Positions 1-10,400 of a DNA stretch of 38,358 nt are shown here, one piece after another. Location of the stretch: positions 1 through 38,358 of the forward strand of contig NZ_SPQN01000041.1 of NCBI RefSeq assembly GCF_004571065.1, given 5' to 3'. Below the pieces are notes generated by a model, which was not told the origin of the DNA, searched no databases, and saw only the letters and a list, made by a program, of their open reading frames with translations. Source of the DNA: Geodermatophilus sp. DF01-2 (GTDB lineage Bacteria; Actinomycetota; Actinomycetes; Mycobacteriales; Geodermatophilaceae). Within the stretch, counting starts at the first letter, position 1, and the number at the start of each line of letters is the position of its first letter. A program made the translations under genes and the position numbers.

Positions 1-237
1 TCCCGGTGGGCGCTCGTCGCCGCGCTCGGCGTCCAGCTGGCCCTGGCCGCCTACTGGGCGGTCCGCCTGCTGGCCCTCCTCGGCGAGATCAGCGGCCCGG
101 ACCCGTCGGGTGCGCTGCTGGTCGGCGTCCTCTGCTTCGCCGCCGCACCGGCGGTCGCGCTGGGGCTCGCCGTCGGCCGCCCTGCCCGCGCCTGGTTCGC
201 CGGCGACACCGACAGGGGGACGACGCCGCACCGGTGA
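1..237 (+). CDS. 3' end of a small membrane protein (partial)
   Basis: The reading frame is open from the window edge to a TGA at 235-237, giving the last 78 residues of a protein. Two hydrophobic stretches are visible (about residues 4-27 and 38-58), joined by a short polar loop containing GEISGPDPSG, then a basic and polar tail. This looks like the C-terminal pair of transmembrane helices of a small integral membrane protein. It lies 36 bp upstream of hisI on the same strand. I do not recognise the family and the N-terminus is outside the window, so no function is proposed. Confidence 0.6.
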   Translation, partial: SRWALVAALGVQLALAAYWAVRLLALLGEISGPDPSGALLVGVLCFAAAPAVALGLAVGRPARAWFAGDTDRGTTPHR

Positions 238-273
238 CCCGGCGGGCCGGCGCCGGGTGGGACCATCGGGCCC

Positions 274-648
274 ATGTCCGCCGTCCCCGCCGCCGAGTCC
301 ACCCTGGACCCCGCGGTCGCCGCGCTCCTGCGCCGCGACCCGGCCGGGTTGGTCGCCGCCGTCGTCCAGCAGCACGACACCGGCGAGGTGCTCATGGTCG
401 CCTGGATGGACGACGAGGCGCTGCGCCGCACCCTCGCCACCGGCCGGGCCACCTACTGGTCGCGCAGCCGGCGCGAGTACTGGGTGAAGGGGGAGACCTC
501 CGGCCACCGCCAGTGGGTCCGTGACGTGCGGCTCGACTGCGACGGCGACGCGCTGCTGGTGCTCGTCGACCAGGAGGGGCCGGCCTGCCACACCGGCGCG
601 CGCAGCTGCTTCTCCCGGCCGCTGGAGGTTCCCCGTGCGGCTCGGTGA
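274..648 (+). CDS. hisI: Phosphoribosyl-AMP cyclohydrolase
   Basis: This 124-residue protein is a stand-alone HisI, which opens the purine ring of phosphoribosyl-AMP in the third step of histidine biosynthesis. The metal-binding cluster is clear: Asp88-Cys89-Asp90-Gly-Asp92, followed by Cys105-His106-Thr-Gly and Cys112 in the family motif CHTGxxSCF. The N-terminal [12 protein letters not shown] and [18 protein letters not shown] segments are also typical. There is no HisE (pyrophosphohydrolase) domain, as usual in actinobacteria, where the two are separate. No strong Shine-Dalgarno precedes the ATG. The last 14 bp overlap the start of trpE, which suggests co-translation with the tryptophan genes. 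Identification is confident. Confidence 0.95.
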   Translation: MSAVPAAESTLDPAVAALLRRDPAGLVAAVVQQHDTGEVLMVAWMDDEALRRTLATGRATYWSRSRREYWVKGETSGHRQWVRDVRLDCDGDALLVLVDQEGPACHTGARSCFSRPLEVPRAAR

Positions 649-2131
649 GACGTCCCCGTCGCGGGAGGAGTTCTCAGGCCTCGACCAGCCGATGGTCCCG
701 GTCACCCGCCGGCTGCTCGCCGACGGGGAGACCGCGGTCGGCACCTACCGCAAGCTCGCCGGCAACCGGCCGGGCACGGTGCTGCTGGAGTCCGCCGAGC
801 AGGGCAAGCAGTGGAGCCGGTACAGCTTCGTCGGCGTCCGCAGCGCCGGGGTGCTCACCGAGCGGGACGGCGCCGCGCTGTGGCTGGGCGAGCAGCTGCC
901 CGGCCTCACCGACGACCTGCCGGCCGACCCGCTGGCCGCCGTCCGGACGCTGGCCCGGCGGTTGCGCTCCCCGCGCCGCCCCGACCTGCCGCCGCTGACC
1001 GGCGGCCTGGTCGGCTACCTCGGCTACGACGTCGTCCGGCGGCTGGAGCGGCTGCCGGTGACCAGCGCCGACGACCTCGGCATGCCCGAGCTCGCGCTCC
1101 TGCTGGTCACCGACCTCGCCGTCCTGGACCACACCGACGGCACGGTGCTGCTCATCGCCAACGCGCTGCGGGGGAGCAGCGGCTACGACGACGCGGTGAC
1201 CCGGCTGGACGCGATGGCCGCCGACCTGACCAAGGCCGCGCCGCCGGGGGTGGCCACCTTCGCCACTGCGCCGCCACCGGCGGTGCAGAGCAACATGGCC
1301 CCAGGGGTCTTCGAGGACGGCGTGGAGCGGGTGCGCGAGCACATCCGCGCCGGCGACGCCTTCCAGGTGGTCCTGGCCCAGCGCTTCGAGATGGCCACCC
1401 ACGTCGAGGCGCTCGACCTCTATCGGGTGCTGCGGGCGACCAACCCCTCGCCCTACATGTACCTGCTGCGCTTCGCCGGCCGGGAGTCGCCGTTCGACGT
1501 CGTCGGCTCCTCGCCGGAGGCGCTGGTCACGGTGACCGGCAGCTCCGCCGTCGTCCACCCGCCGGCCGGCACCCGCCCGCGCGGCGCGACCCCCGAGGAG
1601 GACGCGCGGCTGGCCGAGGCCCTGCTCGCCGACCCCAAGGAGCGCGCCGAGCACGTGATGCTGGTCGACCTGGCCCGCAACGACCTCGGCCGGGTCTGTG
1701 TCCCGGGCACGGTCGAAGTGCCCGACCTCATGCGGATCGAGCACTACAGCCACGTGATGCACCTGGTGTCGACCGTCGCCGGGGAGCTGGCCCCCGAGTG
1801 GGACGCCCTCGACGTCTTCGACGCGACGTTCCCGGCCGGCACCGTCTCGGGGGCGCCCAAGCCGCGGGCGATGGAGATCATCGAGTCGCTGGAGCCGACC
1901 CGGCGGGCGCTCTACGCCGGCACCGTCGGCTACGTCGACGCCAGCGGCGACCTCGACATGGCCATCGCCATCCGGACGGCGGTGCTGCACCAGGGCCGCG
2001 CCTACGTCCAGGCCGGCGCCGGCATCGTCGCCGACAGCGACGCCGCCACCGAGGAGGCCGAGACCCGCCACAAGGCGCGGGCGGTGCTCTCGGCGATCGC
2101 CACGGCGGAGGGAATGCGGGAGCTGCCGTGA
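635..2131 (+). CDS. trpE: Anthranilate synthase component I
   Basis: A 498-residue TrpE, which converts chorismate and ammonia or glutamine-derived nitrogen to anthranilate, the first committed step to tryptophan. I chose GTG 635 because GGAGG lies about 6 nt upstream and the resulting TSPSREEF start resembles other actinobacterial TrpE N-termini; the frame is open further upstream but only antisense to hisI codon use. The LLES feedback-site motif, the chorismate-enzyme segment [18 protein letters not shown], the KPRAMEIIE helix and [22 protein letters not shown] are all present. One oddity is Pro-Pro-Ala-Gly-Thr-Arg, where the family usually has Pro-Ile-Ala-Gly-Thr-Arg. The glutaminase partner TrpG is not in the window. 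The stop overlaps the next start (GTGA). Confidence 0.95.
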   Translation: MRLGETSPSREEFSGLDQPMVPVTRRLLADGETAVGTYRKLAGNRPGTVLLESAEQGKQWSRYSFVGVRSAGVLTERDGAALWLGEQLPGLTDDLPADPLAAVRTLARRLRSPRRPDLPPLTGGLVGYLGYDVVRRLERLPVTSADDLGMPELALLLVTDLAVLDHTDGTVLLIANALRGSSGYDDAVTRLDAMAADLTKAAPPGVATFATAPPPAVQSNMAPGVFEDGVERVREHIRAGDAFQVVLAQRFEMATHVEALDLYRVLRATNPSPYMYLLRFAGRESPFDVVGSSPEALVTVTGSSAVVHPPAGTRPRGATPEEDARLAEALLADPKERAEHVMLVDLARNDLGRVCVPGTVEVPDLMRIEHYSHVMHLVSTVAGELAPEWDALDVFDATFPAGTVSGAPKPRAMEIIESLEPTRRALYAGTVGYVDASGDLDMAIAIRTAVLHQGRAYVQAGAGIVADSDAATEEAETRHKARAVLSAIATAEGMRELP

Positions 2132-2784
2132 GCGCGGCCGGAGAGCAGCCGGCCCGGGCCGGCGAGAGGTCCGGACGCCGGGAGCTGGCCGTCGCCGTCC
2201 TCGTCGCCGTCCTCGCCGCTGCGCTGGCGCTCACCGCAGGCGGGCAGGAGTGGGCCGAGGTGACCGCGCAGCGGACGGCACCCCTGCCGCCGGTCAGCGC
2301 GGTCATCACCGGCAGCGAGGCCGCGCCGCTCGTCCCGGCCGCGGGCCTGGTGCTGCTCGCGGCGGCCGGTGCGCTGCTCGCGGTGCGCGGTGTCGGCCGG
2401 GTCGCGGTCGGGGTGGTCATGGTGCTGGCCGGGGCCGGGCTGGCGTGGTCCAGCGGGCGCGTGCTCACCGGGCTGGACGTGGTCACGGCCCGGCTGCGGG
2501 CGCTCGGCGTCCCGGCCGGCGAGCTGAGCACCGACGTCGCCGCGGCGTTGCCCGCCCTCGTCGTCGTCGCCGGCGTCCTCGGGGTGGCGGCCGGGGGCCT
2601 CGCCGTGGTGCGCGGGCGCCGCTGGCCGGGTCTGGGCCGCCGCCACGAGCGCCCGGCTGCGGCTTCGGCGCCGGTCCCCGCCCGTGCGCGGACCGAGGAG
2701 GACCGCGCCCTCGACGCATGGCGCGCCCTCGACCGCGGTGAGGACCCGACCGACCCGGCGTCGGGAACGACGGAACAGCGCTGA
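2128..2784 (+). CDS. Trp biosynthesis-associated membrane protein
   Basis: A 218-residue protein starting at GTG 2128 with a GTGA overlap to trpE. Four hydrophobic segments are visible: a long N-terminal one (about residues 19-38), a pair around residues 70-108 separated by a short RGVGRVA turn, and one around 141-160. A basic, Ala/Pro-rich cytoplasmic tail ends in an acidic DAWRALDRGEDPTDP segment. The Trp_oprn_chp/TIGR02234 family has this size, topology and position, between trpE and trpC in many actinobacteria. Its biochemical role is not established; the context suggests a link to tryptophan synthesis or transport. Family assignment rests on gene order and topology rather than on a catalytic motif. 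Confidence 0.8.
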   Translation: MSAAGEQPARAGERSGRRELAVAVLVAVLAAALALTAGGQEWAEVTAQRTAPLPPVSAVITGSEAAPLVPAAGLVLLAAAGALLAVRGVGRVAVGVVMVLAGAGLAWSSGRVLTGLDVVTARLRALGVPAGELSTDVAAALPALVVVAGVLGVAAGGLAVVRGRRWPGLGRRHERPAAASAPVPARARTEEDRALDAWRALDRGEDPTDPASGTTEQR

Positions 2785-2958
2785 CTACCCCGGACCGCGC
2801 CGTCCACACGCCCCGGCGGGGTGGCGCCCGCACCCGCGGGGAGCGCGGCGGTCCGCCGCCTCTAGAGTGGATCCACGGATCGGGTCCCGGCCGGGGCCGC
2901 GCCCGGTGGGCGGACGACGAGCCCGTGGGCGGAGAACGAGCAGCAGCGGGGAGGACTC

Positions 2959-3768
2959 GTGTCCGTGCTCGACGAGATCGTCGCCGGAGTTCGTGAGGAC
3001 CTGGCCGCGCGGGAGGCGGTCACCCCGTTGGCGGAGGTCAAGGCCGCCGCCCGGGACGCCCGCCCGCCCCTCGACGCGCTGACCGCGCTGCGCGCCCCCG
3101 GCGTCGGCGTCATCGCCGAGGTCAAGCGGCAGAGCCCCTCGAAGGGCGCGCTGGCCGACATCGCCGACCCCGCGGTGCTGGCCCGGCAGTACGCCGACGG
3201 CGGCGCGCGGGTGATCAGCGTCCTCACCGAGCGGCGCCGCTTCGGCGGGACCCAGGCCGACCTCGCCGCCGTCCGCACGGCGGTCGACGTGCCCGTGCTG
3301 TGCAAGGACTTCGTCGTCACCAGCTACCAGGTGCACGAGGCGCGCGCCCACGGCGCCGACGTCGTCCTGCTCATCGTCGCCGCCCTCGAGCAGAACGCGC
3401 TGGTCGGCCTGCTGGAGCGGGTGGAGTCGCTGGGCATGACCGCGCTGGTCGAGGTGCACACCGAGGCCGAGGCCGACCGGGCGCTCGCTGCCGGCGCCGC
3501 GGTGATCGGCGTCAACGCGCGCGACCTGACCACGCTGGAGGTCGACCGCTCCACCTTCGAGCGGATCGCGCCCGGCCTGCCGTCGGAGGTGGTCAAGGTC
3601 GCGGAGTCCGGCGTCCGCGGCCCGCACGACCTCATCTCCTACGCCGCGGCCGGTGCCGACGCCGTCCTCGTCGGCGAGGGCCTCGTGACCGCCGGCGACG
3701 CGCGCCAGGCGGTCGCCGACCTGGTCACGGCCGGCGCTCACCCGGCCACCCCGCACACCCCCCGCTGA
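2959..3768 (+). CDS. trpC: Indole-3-glycerol phosphate synthase
   Basis: A 269-residue TIM-barrel enzyme that cyclises CdRP to indole-3-glycerol phosphate. Visible landmarks are [13 protein letters not shown] (catalytic lysine, phosphate-binding strand), [26 protein letters not shown] (the Asn and Arg of the active site) and VAESGV. The start GTG 2959 is set by a GGGGAGGA ribosome-binding site five nucleotides upstream. The 174-bp gap before it has no gene; it holds a TAGAGT box (2863-2868) and a 19-bp imperfect tandem duplication beginning GTGGGCGGA at 2906 and 2925. It is mono-functional: the TrpF domain found in enteric TrpC is absent, consistent with actinobacteria using PriA. Confidence 0.95.
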   Translation: MSVLDEIVAGVREDLAAREAVTPLAEVKAAARDARPPLDALTALRAPGVGVIAEVKRQSPSKGALADIADPAVLARQYADGGARVISVLTERRRFGGTQADLAAVRTAVDVPVLCKDFVVTSYQVHEARAHGADVVLLIVAALEQNALVGLLERVESLGMTALVEVHTEAEADRALAAGAAVIGVNARDLTTLEVDRSTFERIAPGLPSEVVKVAESGVRGPHDLISYAAAGADAVLVGEGLVTAGDARQAVADLVTAGAHPATPHTPR

Positions 3769-3808
3769 CGCCGCCGCGCGACTCCTGCGGTCCTCCTCCC
3801 GCTCTGGT

Positions 3809-3875
3809 GGTGCTGCACCACCGCAAGAGCGCAGGGACGAGCGCAAGAGCACTCGGCGAGGGCTGGTGCAGCACC
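3809..3875. repeat. Intergenic inverted repeat between trpC and trpB
   Basis: GGTGCTGCACCA (3809-3820) and its exact reverse complement TGGTGCAGCACC (3864-3875) enclose 43 nt that contain a direct repeat GCAAGAGC (3823 and 3843). Each arm is also nearly self-complementary; the left one extends to GGTGGTGC-T-GCACCACC. It sits in the 193-bp gap that splits the trp genes. It could be an mRNA hairpin that sets trpB expression, a dimeric operator pair, or the remnant of a palindromic element. The sequence alone does not decide. Confidence 0.5.
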
Positions 3876-3961
3876 CGGCGGTCCGCCGCGCCGACCCCCG
3901 GCACCAGTGTGTTGCCGACCCACCCCACCACCCCGGCGCCCGGACGCGGGACACTGGGCCC

Positions 3962-5307
<1,346 letters not shown>

Positions 5308-5311
<4 letters not shown>

Positions 5312-5384
5312 GCGAGCTCGCGAGCTCACGCATGGACATGGCAGCCCGGCGAGCGAGGTCGACGAGCGTTAGCGAGGAGGCATC
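5308..5384 (+). repeat. 77-bp coupling-relay repeat, trpB/trpA copy
   Basis: Exactly 77 bp separate the GTG that overlaps the trpB stop from the GTG that starts trpA. The sequence begins GTGAGCGAGCTCGCGAGC and ends GACGAGCGTTAGCGAGGAGG plus a short spacer. Related units lie at 15446-15519 and, as a 77-bp tandem array, at 38194-38358. Start, stop and Shine-Dalgarno positions are kept in every copy; see the mini-ORF at 5308-5388. Confidence 0.85.
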
Positions 5385-5388
5385 GTGA
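5308..5388 (+). CDS. Relay mini-ORF, 26 aa (trpB/trpA)
   Basis: GTG 5308 overlaps the trpB stop as GTGA, and the TGA at 5386-5388 overlaps the trpA GTG at 5385 in the same way. The 26-residue product begins VSELASSR and ends TSVSEEAS. The codons for its Glu-Glu pair (GAG GAG) are part of the Shine-Dalgarno of trpA. Peptides with the same start and end are encoded in the other repeat copies, so the reading frame has been kept while bases changed. I infer that ribosomes pass from trpB to trpA through this ORF; whether the peptide itself does anything is unknown. Confidence 0.45.
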
Positions 5389-6209
5389 GCCAGTTGCAGC
5401 GCAGGATCCGGGCCGCCCGCGCCGAGGGGCGGGCGGCCCTCATCGGCTACCTGCCGGTCGGCTACCCCGACGTCCCGGGCTCGATCGAGGCAATGGTGGC
5501 GCTCGTCGAGGGCGGGGCGGACGCCGGTGGGGTGGGTGGGGCTGACATCGTGGAGATCGGCGTCCCGTACTCGGACCCCGGCATGGAGGGGCCGGTCATC
5601 CAGGAAGCCATGGATGTCGCGGTTCGCGCAGGTGTGGGGCTGCGGGACGTCTTCGCGGCGGTTCGCGCAGTCGCCGACGCCGGCGCGGTCCCCGTGGTGA
5701 TGACCTACTGGAACCCGGTCGAGCACTACGGCGTCGACCGGTTCGCCGACGACCTGGCCGCCGCCGGGGGAGCGGGCGTGATCACCCCCGACCTGATCCC
5801 CGACGAGGCGGCCCCGTGGCTGGCCGCCACCGATCGAACGGACCTGGACCGGGTGTTCCTCGTCGCGCCGTCGTCGACCGACGCCCGGTTGGCGGCCACG
5901 GTCGCGGCCTGCCGTGGCTTCGTCTACGCCGCCTCGACGATGGGCGTCACCGGCACCCGTGCGACGGTGAGCGATGCCGCCGAGCGGTTGGTCGCCCGCA
6001 CCCGCCCGGTTGCCGGAGACCTGCCGGTGTGCGTCGGGCTGGGCGTCTCGAACGCCGACCAGGCCGCGGAGGTGGCGGGCTTCGCCGACGGCGTCATCGT
6101 CGGCTCTGCCTACGTGCGGCGGATGCTCGACGGGACGGGTCCGGCAGGCGTCCGAGCGCTCTCGGGCGACCTGGCCGAGGGCGTCCGCCGTCCGGTGGCC
6201 GTGCAGTGA
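5385..6209 (+). CDS. trpA: Tryptophan synthase alpha chain
   Basis: A 274-residue TIM barrel that cleaves indole-3-glycerol phosphate and passes indole to TrpB. Seen: GYLPVGYPD, DIVEIGVPYSDP with the catalytic Glu (Glu57, equal to E. coli Glu49), MTYWNP, the ITPDLIPDEA segment, VYAASTMGVTGTR and VCVGLGVSN. Two features are odd. Residues 47-54 (AGGVGGAD) are an extra block just before the catalytic strand that repeats the preceding GGAD. The residue equivalent to catalytic Asp60 is Glu68 (codon GAG in MEGPVIQ), where relatives usually have MDGP. The frame is intact and codon use is normal, so the gene looks functional. The stop overlaps the lgt start (GTGA). Confidence 0.95.
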   Translation: MSQLQRRIRAARAEGRAALIGYLPVGYPDVPGSIEAMVALVEGGADAGGVGGADIVEIGVPYSDPGMEGPVIQEAMDVAVRAGVGLRDVFAAVRAVADAGAVPVVMTYWNPVEHYGVDRFADDLAAAGGAGVITPDLIPDEAAPWLAATDRTDLDRVFLVAPSSTDARLAATVAACRGFVYAASTMGVTGTRATVSDAAERLVARTRPVAGDLPVCVGLGVSNADQAAEVAGFADGVIVGSAYVRRMLDGTGPAGVRALSGDLAEGVRRPVAVQ

Positions 6210-7168
6210 ACGTCCTCGCCGCGATCCCCAGCCCCACCCAGGGCGTCTGGGAGCTGGGCCCGTTCCCCATCCGCGCCTACGCGCTGTGCATCATCGCCGG
6301 GATCGTCGCCGCGATCCTGATCACCCAGCGCCGCTGGGTGGCCCGGGGCGGGGCGTCGGAGGACGTCCTGGACATCGCCGTCTGGGCGGTGCCGTTCGGC
6401 ATCGTCGGCGGGCGGCTCTACCACGTCATCAGCAGTCCCGATCCCTACTTCGGCGAGGGCGGCGACCCCCTGCGGGCCTTCGCCATCTGGGAGGGCGGCC
6501 TCGGCATCTGGGGCGCCATCGCCCTCGGCGCGGTCGGCGCCTGGATCGCCTGCCGCCGCCGGGGCATCCCGCTGCCGGCCTTCGGCGACGCGCTGGCCCC
6601 CGGGCTGCTGGTCGCCCAGGCCATCGGCCGGCTGGGCAACTGGTTCAACAACGAGCTCTACGGCGGCCCGACCGACCTGCCGTGGGCCCTGACCATCTAC
6701 GAGTGGACCGGCACCCGGGCGGTCGTCGGCCCGGCCGGCGAACCCGTCGTCCTCGGCACCTTCCACCCGACCTTCCTCTACGAGCTGCTGTGGAACCTGG
6801 CCGCGGCGGCCGTCGTGGTGTGGGCCGACCGCCGCTTCCGGCTCAGCCACGGGCGGGCCTTCGCGCTCTACGTCGCGCTCTACTGCGCCGGCCGCTTCTG
6901 GATCGAGCTGCTGCGCACCGACCCCGCGGAGACGATCTTCGGCGTCCGGCTCAACGTCTACACCGCCGTCGTCGTCGGGCTGCTCGCGGCCGCGTACATG
7001 GTCTGGCAGCGCGGGCGGCCCCGTGAGGTGATCACGCGGGGACGTGACGCTGCCGACACCGCGGCCTCCCGCGACCACGCGGCCCCCGCGGTCGCCCCCG
7101 GCACGGAGGGGCCCGGCGACGGCGAAGAGCCTGGTGAGGGCCCCCGCCGGCGACACGAGGAGACCTGA
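6206..7168 (+). CDS. lgt: Prolipoprotein diacylglyceryl transferase
   Basis: A 320-residue polytopic membrane enzyme that moves diacylglycerol from phosphatidylglycerol to the lipobox cysteine of prolipoproteins. The family signature [14 protein letters not shown] is clear, as are the N-terminal [11 protein letters not shown] helix, the GGRLYHV motif and the C-terminal [17 protein letters not shown] with its essential-type arginine. Around seven membrane segments can be traced. The last 45 residues are hydrophilic and disordered-looking. GTG 6206 overlaps the trpA stop, so lgt is translationally coupled to the trp genes, an arrangement also common in other actinobacteria. A likely local substrate is the lipoprotein encoded at 19377. 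Confidence 0.95.
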   Translation: MNVLAAIPSPTQGVWELGPFPIRAYALCIIAGIVAAILITQRRWVARGGASEDVLDIAVWAVPFGIVGGRLYHVISSPDPYFGEGGDPLRAFAIWEGGLGIWGAIALGAVGAWIACRRRGIPLPAFGDALAPGLLVAQAIGRLGNWFNNELYGGPTDLPWALTIYEWTGTRAVVGPAGEPVVLGTFHPTFLYELLWNLAAAAVVVWADRRFRLSHGRAFALYVALYCAGRFWIELLRTDPAETIFGVRLNVYTAVVVGLLAAAYMVWQRGRPREVITRGRDAADTAASRDHAAPAVAPGTEGPGDGEEPGEGPRRRHEET

Positions 7169-7494
7169 GGGAGACGCGTCCTCGGGCGGTGTTCCGGCGG
7201 TGCGAGAACCGGGTCACCTCTGTGTACCCTTCTGGCCGGGCCCCACAGCGATCCTGGCGGGGTCGCACGCGTCGGAACCGGGCCAGCGCCGCCCCGCGGA
7301 CGACAGCACCGGGGCACCACCTCCGGTGCTCGCCCAGCCGGGTCGAGCCCGACGGTCAGCGAACCGTCGTCGACCGGCCCTCCCGCAGTGCCCCGCTCCT
7401 CTGCCCTCTGACCACCGGCCGGGCCCCACGCCCCCCGCCCCGCTCCCGTCACCGCCGACGGCGACGCAGGCGGCCTGCCGACGACGGGAGTGAC
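7169..7494. other. Intergenic region upstream of gltB (no gene)
   Basis: This 326-bp stretch has no credible gene; its open frames lack coding character and a ribosome site. It must hold the gltB promoter and leader. One clear secondary structure is an 8-bp perfect stem AGCACCGG/CCGGTGCT (7305-7312 and 7323-7330) with a 10-nt loop. I see no recognisable riboswitch. A possible promoter box lies around TGTACC (7222-7227), too weak to annotate. Confidence 0.5.
7305..7330 (+). promoter_or_regulatory. Leader hairpin upstream of gltB
   Basis: AGCACCGG and CCGGTGCT form a perfect 8-bp stem 165 nt before the gltB start. It may be an attenuator-type or protein-binding structure in the leader. No run of T follows, so a simple intrinsic terminator is unlikely. 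Confidence 0.3.
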
Positions 7495-10400
7495 ATGTCC
7501 GAGTCCACCGCCCCCGCCGCGACCCCCACCGCCGTGCCGTTCTCCGCGGTCCCCGCGGCGCACGGCCTGTACGACCCGGCCAACGACAAGGACGCCTGCG
7601 GTGTCGCCTTCGTCGCCGACGTCCAGGGTCGCGCCAGCCGGGAGATCGTCGCCGCCGGGCTCACCGCCCTGCACAACCTCGACCACCGCGGCGCAGCCGG
7701 CTCCGAGCCCAACTCCGGGGACGGCGCGGGCATCCTCACCCAGGTCCCCGACGCCCTGCTGCGCGCCGAGGTCGACTTCGACCTGCCGCCGCTGGGCGAG
7801 TACGCCGTCGGCATCGCCTTCCTGCCGGTGGACGAGACCGAGCGTGCCGCCCGGCGCGCGGACGTCGACCGCCTCGCCGCCGAGGAGGGCCTGACCGTCC
7901 TCGGCTGGCGCGAGCTGCCGGTCGACCCGGACGGCGCCGACGTCGGGCCCACCGCCCGCGCGGTCATGCCCCACTTCGCGCAGCTGTTCGTCGCCGAGAC
8001 CATCGGCGCCCGCGCCGACGCCACCGCCTTCGGCGGCAGCGTCGTCTGCAACGGGGTCACCCGGCTGGAGCGGCGGGCCTTCGTGCTGCGCAAGCGCGCC
8101 GAGCGGGCCGCGACCGAGGCGGGCAGCTCCCTCTACATCACCTCGCTGTCGTCCCGGACGATCACCTACAAGGGCATGCTCACCACCGACCAGCTGCCCG
8201 CCTTCTTCCCCGACCTGCGCGACGAGCGCTACGCGTCGGCGATCACGCTGGTGCACAGCCGGTTCTCCACCAACACCTTCCCCAGCTGGCCGCTGGCCCA
8301 CCCGTTCCGGCTGATCGCGCACAACGGCGAGATCAACACCATCAAGGGCAACCGGAACCGGATGCGGGCCCGCGAGGCGAAGCTTTCGACCGAGCTGTTC
8401 GACGGCCCGGCCGGCCCGGCCTCCGAGTTCGGCCTCGAGCGGATCTTCCCGGCCATCGCCAGCGACTTCAGCGACTCGGCGACCTTCGACGAGGTGCTCG
8501 AGCTGCTGCACCTGTCCGGGCGCTCGCTGCCGCACGCGGTGCTGATGATGATCCCGGAGGCGTGGGAGAACCACGACGAGATGGACCCGGCCCGCCGGGC
8601 CTTCTACCGGTTCCACGCCTCGATCATGGAGCCGTGGGACGGGCCGGCCGCGGTCGCGTTCACCGACGGCACGCTCATCGGTGCCGTCCTCGACCGCAAC
8701 GGGCTGCGCCCGGGCCGCTGGTGGCACACCAAGGACGACCGAGTGGTGCTGGCCAGCGAGGTCGGCGTCCTGGACATCCCCGACGCCGACGTCGTCGCCA
8801 AGGGCCGGCTGCAGCCGGGCCGGATGTTCCTCGTCGACACGGCGGCGGGGAGGATCGTCTCCGACGAGGAGGTCAAGGGCGCGCTGGCGGCCGAGCACCC
8901 CTACGAGGACTGGCTGCACGCCGGCCTGGTGCACCTGCCGCAGCTGCCCGAGCGCCGCCGCGCCCGGCCCAGCCACGAGTCCGTCGTCCGCCGGCAGCAG
9001 CTGTTCGGCTACACCGAGGAGGACCTGCGCGTCCTGCTCACCCCGATGGCGTCCACCGGCGCCGAGCCGATCGGCTCGATGGGCACCGACACCCCGGTCG
9101 CCGCCCTGTCGGACCGCTCGCGGCTGCTCTACGACTACTTCGGCCAGCTGTTCGCGCAGGTGACCAACCCGCCGCTGGACGCCATCCGCGAGGAGCTGGT
9201 CACCAGCCTGGGGCGCACCTTCGGGCCCGAGCAGAACCTGCTGCACGCCATGCCGGCGTCCTGCCGGCAGGTGCACCTGCCCTACCCGGTCATCGACAAC
9301 GACCAGCTGGCCAAGATCCTGCACATCGACGACGACGGCGACCTGCCGGGCTTCGCCGCCGTCCGGATCACCGGCCACTTCGACGCGACCGGTGGCGGCA
9401 AGGCGCTGGCCGAGGCGATCGAGCAGCTGCGCGGCAAGGTCAGCAAGGCCATCGCCGCCGGTGCCCGGATCATCGTGCTCTCCGACCGGGACTGCGACGA
9501 GACGCGTGCGCCGATCCCGTCGCTGCTGATGACCGCCGCGGTCCACCACCACCTCGTGCGGGAGAAGACCCGCATGGAGGTCGGCCTGGTCGTCGAGTCC
9601 GGTGACTGCCGCGAGGTGCACCACGTCGCGCTGCTGCTCGGCTACGGCGCGGCCGCGGTCAACCCGTACCTGGCGTTCGAGTCGATCGAGGACCTCATCC
9701 GCGACGGCGTGCTGACCGGGATCCAGCCGGCCCAGGCCAACCGCAACATGGTCAAGGCGCTGGGCAAGGGCGTCCTCAAGGTCATGAGCAAGATGGGCAT
9801 CAGCACCGTCGGTTCGTACACGATGGCGCAGATCTTCGAGGCGGTCGGCCTCTCCCAGGAGATCGTCGACGAATACTTCACCGGCACCTCCTCTCCGCTC
9901 GGCGGCGTCGGCATCGACGTCCTCGCCGAGGAGGTGGCCATGCGCCACCGCCGCGCCTACCCGGAGAACCCCACCGAGCGCGCGCACCGCCGGCTGGAGA
10001 CCGGGGGCGAGTACCAGTGGCGCCGCGAGGGCGAGGTGCACCTGTTCAACCCCGAGACGGTGTTCCTGCTGCAGCACGCCACCCGCGCGCGGCAGTTCGA
10101 CGTGTTCCAGCGCTACACCGACACCGTCGACCAGCTCTCCGAGGAGGCCGCGACGCTGCGCGGCCTGTTCTCGCTGAAGACCGGTGTGCGCCCGCCCGTG
10201 CCGCTGGAGGAGGTGGAGTCCGCCAGCGAGATCGTCAAGCGCTTCCAGACCGGGGCGATGAGCTACGGCTCGATCTCCCAGGAGGCGCACGAGACCCTGG
10301 CGATCGCCATGAACCGGCTGGGCGGCAAGTCCAACACCGGCGAGGGCGGCGAGGACCCCGACCGGTTCTTCCCCGACCCGAACGGCGACCTGCGCCGCTC

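Noticed and set aside
521-634. Earlier trpE start at 521
   Set aside because: It would lie deep inside hisI; GTG 635 has a good ribosome site and gives the usual N-terminus.
674-2071. Long open frames antisense to trpE, gltB, polA and others
   Set aside because: They are composition shadows in very GC-rich DNA; the sense frames carry complete family motifs and the antisense products resemble nothing.
2785-2958. Tryptophan attenuator with leader peptide before trpC
   Set aside because: No short ORF with consecutive Trp codons and no terminator/antiterminator pair was found.
5526-5541. G-quadruplex as a regulatory signal in trpA
   Set aside because: Only three runs of three or more G are present; better explained as the slippage site that made the protein insertion.
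7189-7494. N-terminal extension of GltB from 7189
   Set aside because: The class II amidotransferase propeptide is already accounted for from ATG 7495, and the upstream residues are Arg/Pro-rich noise.
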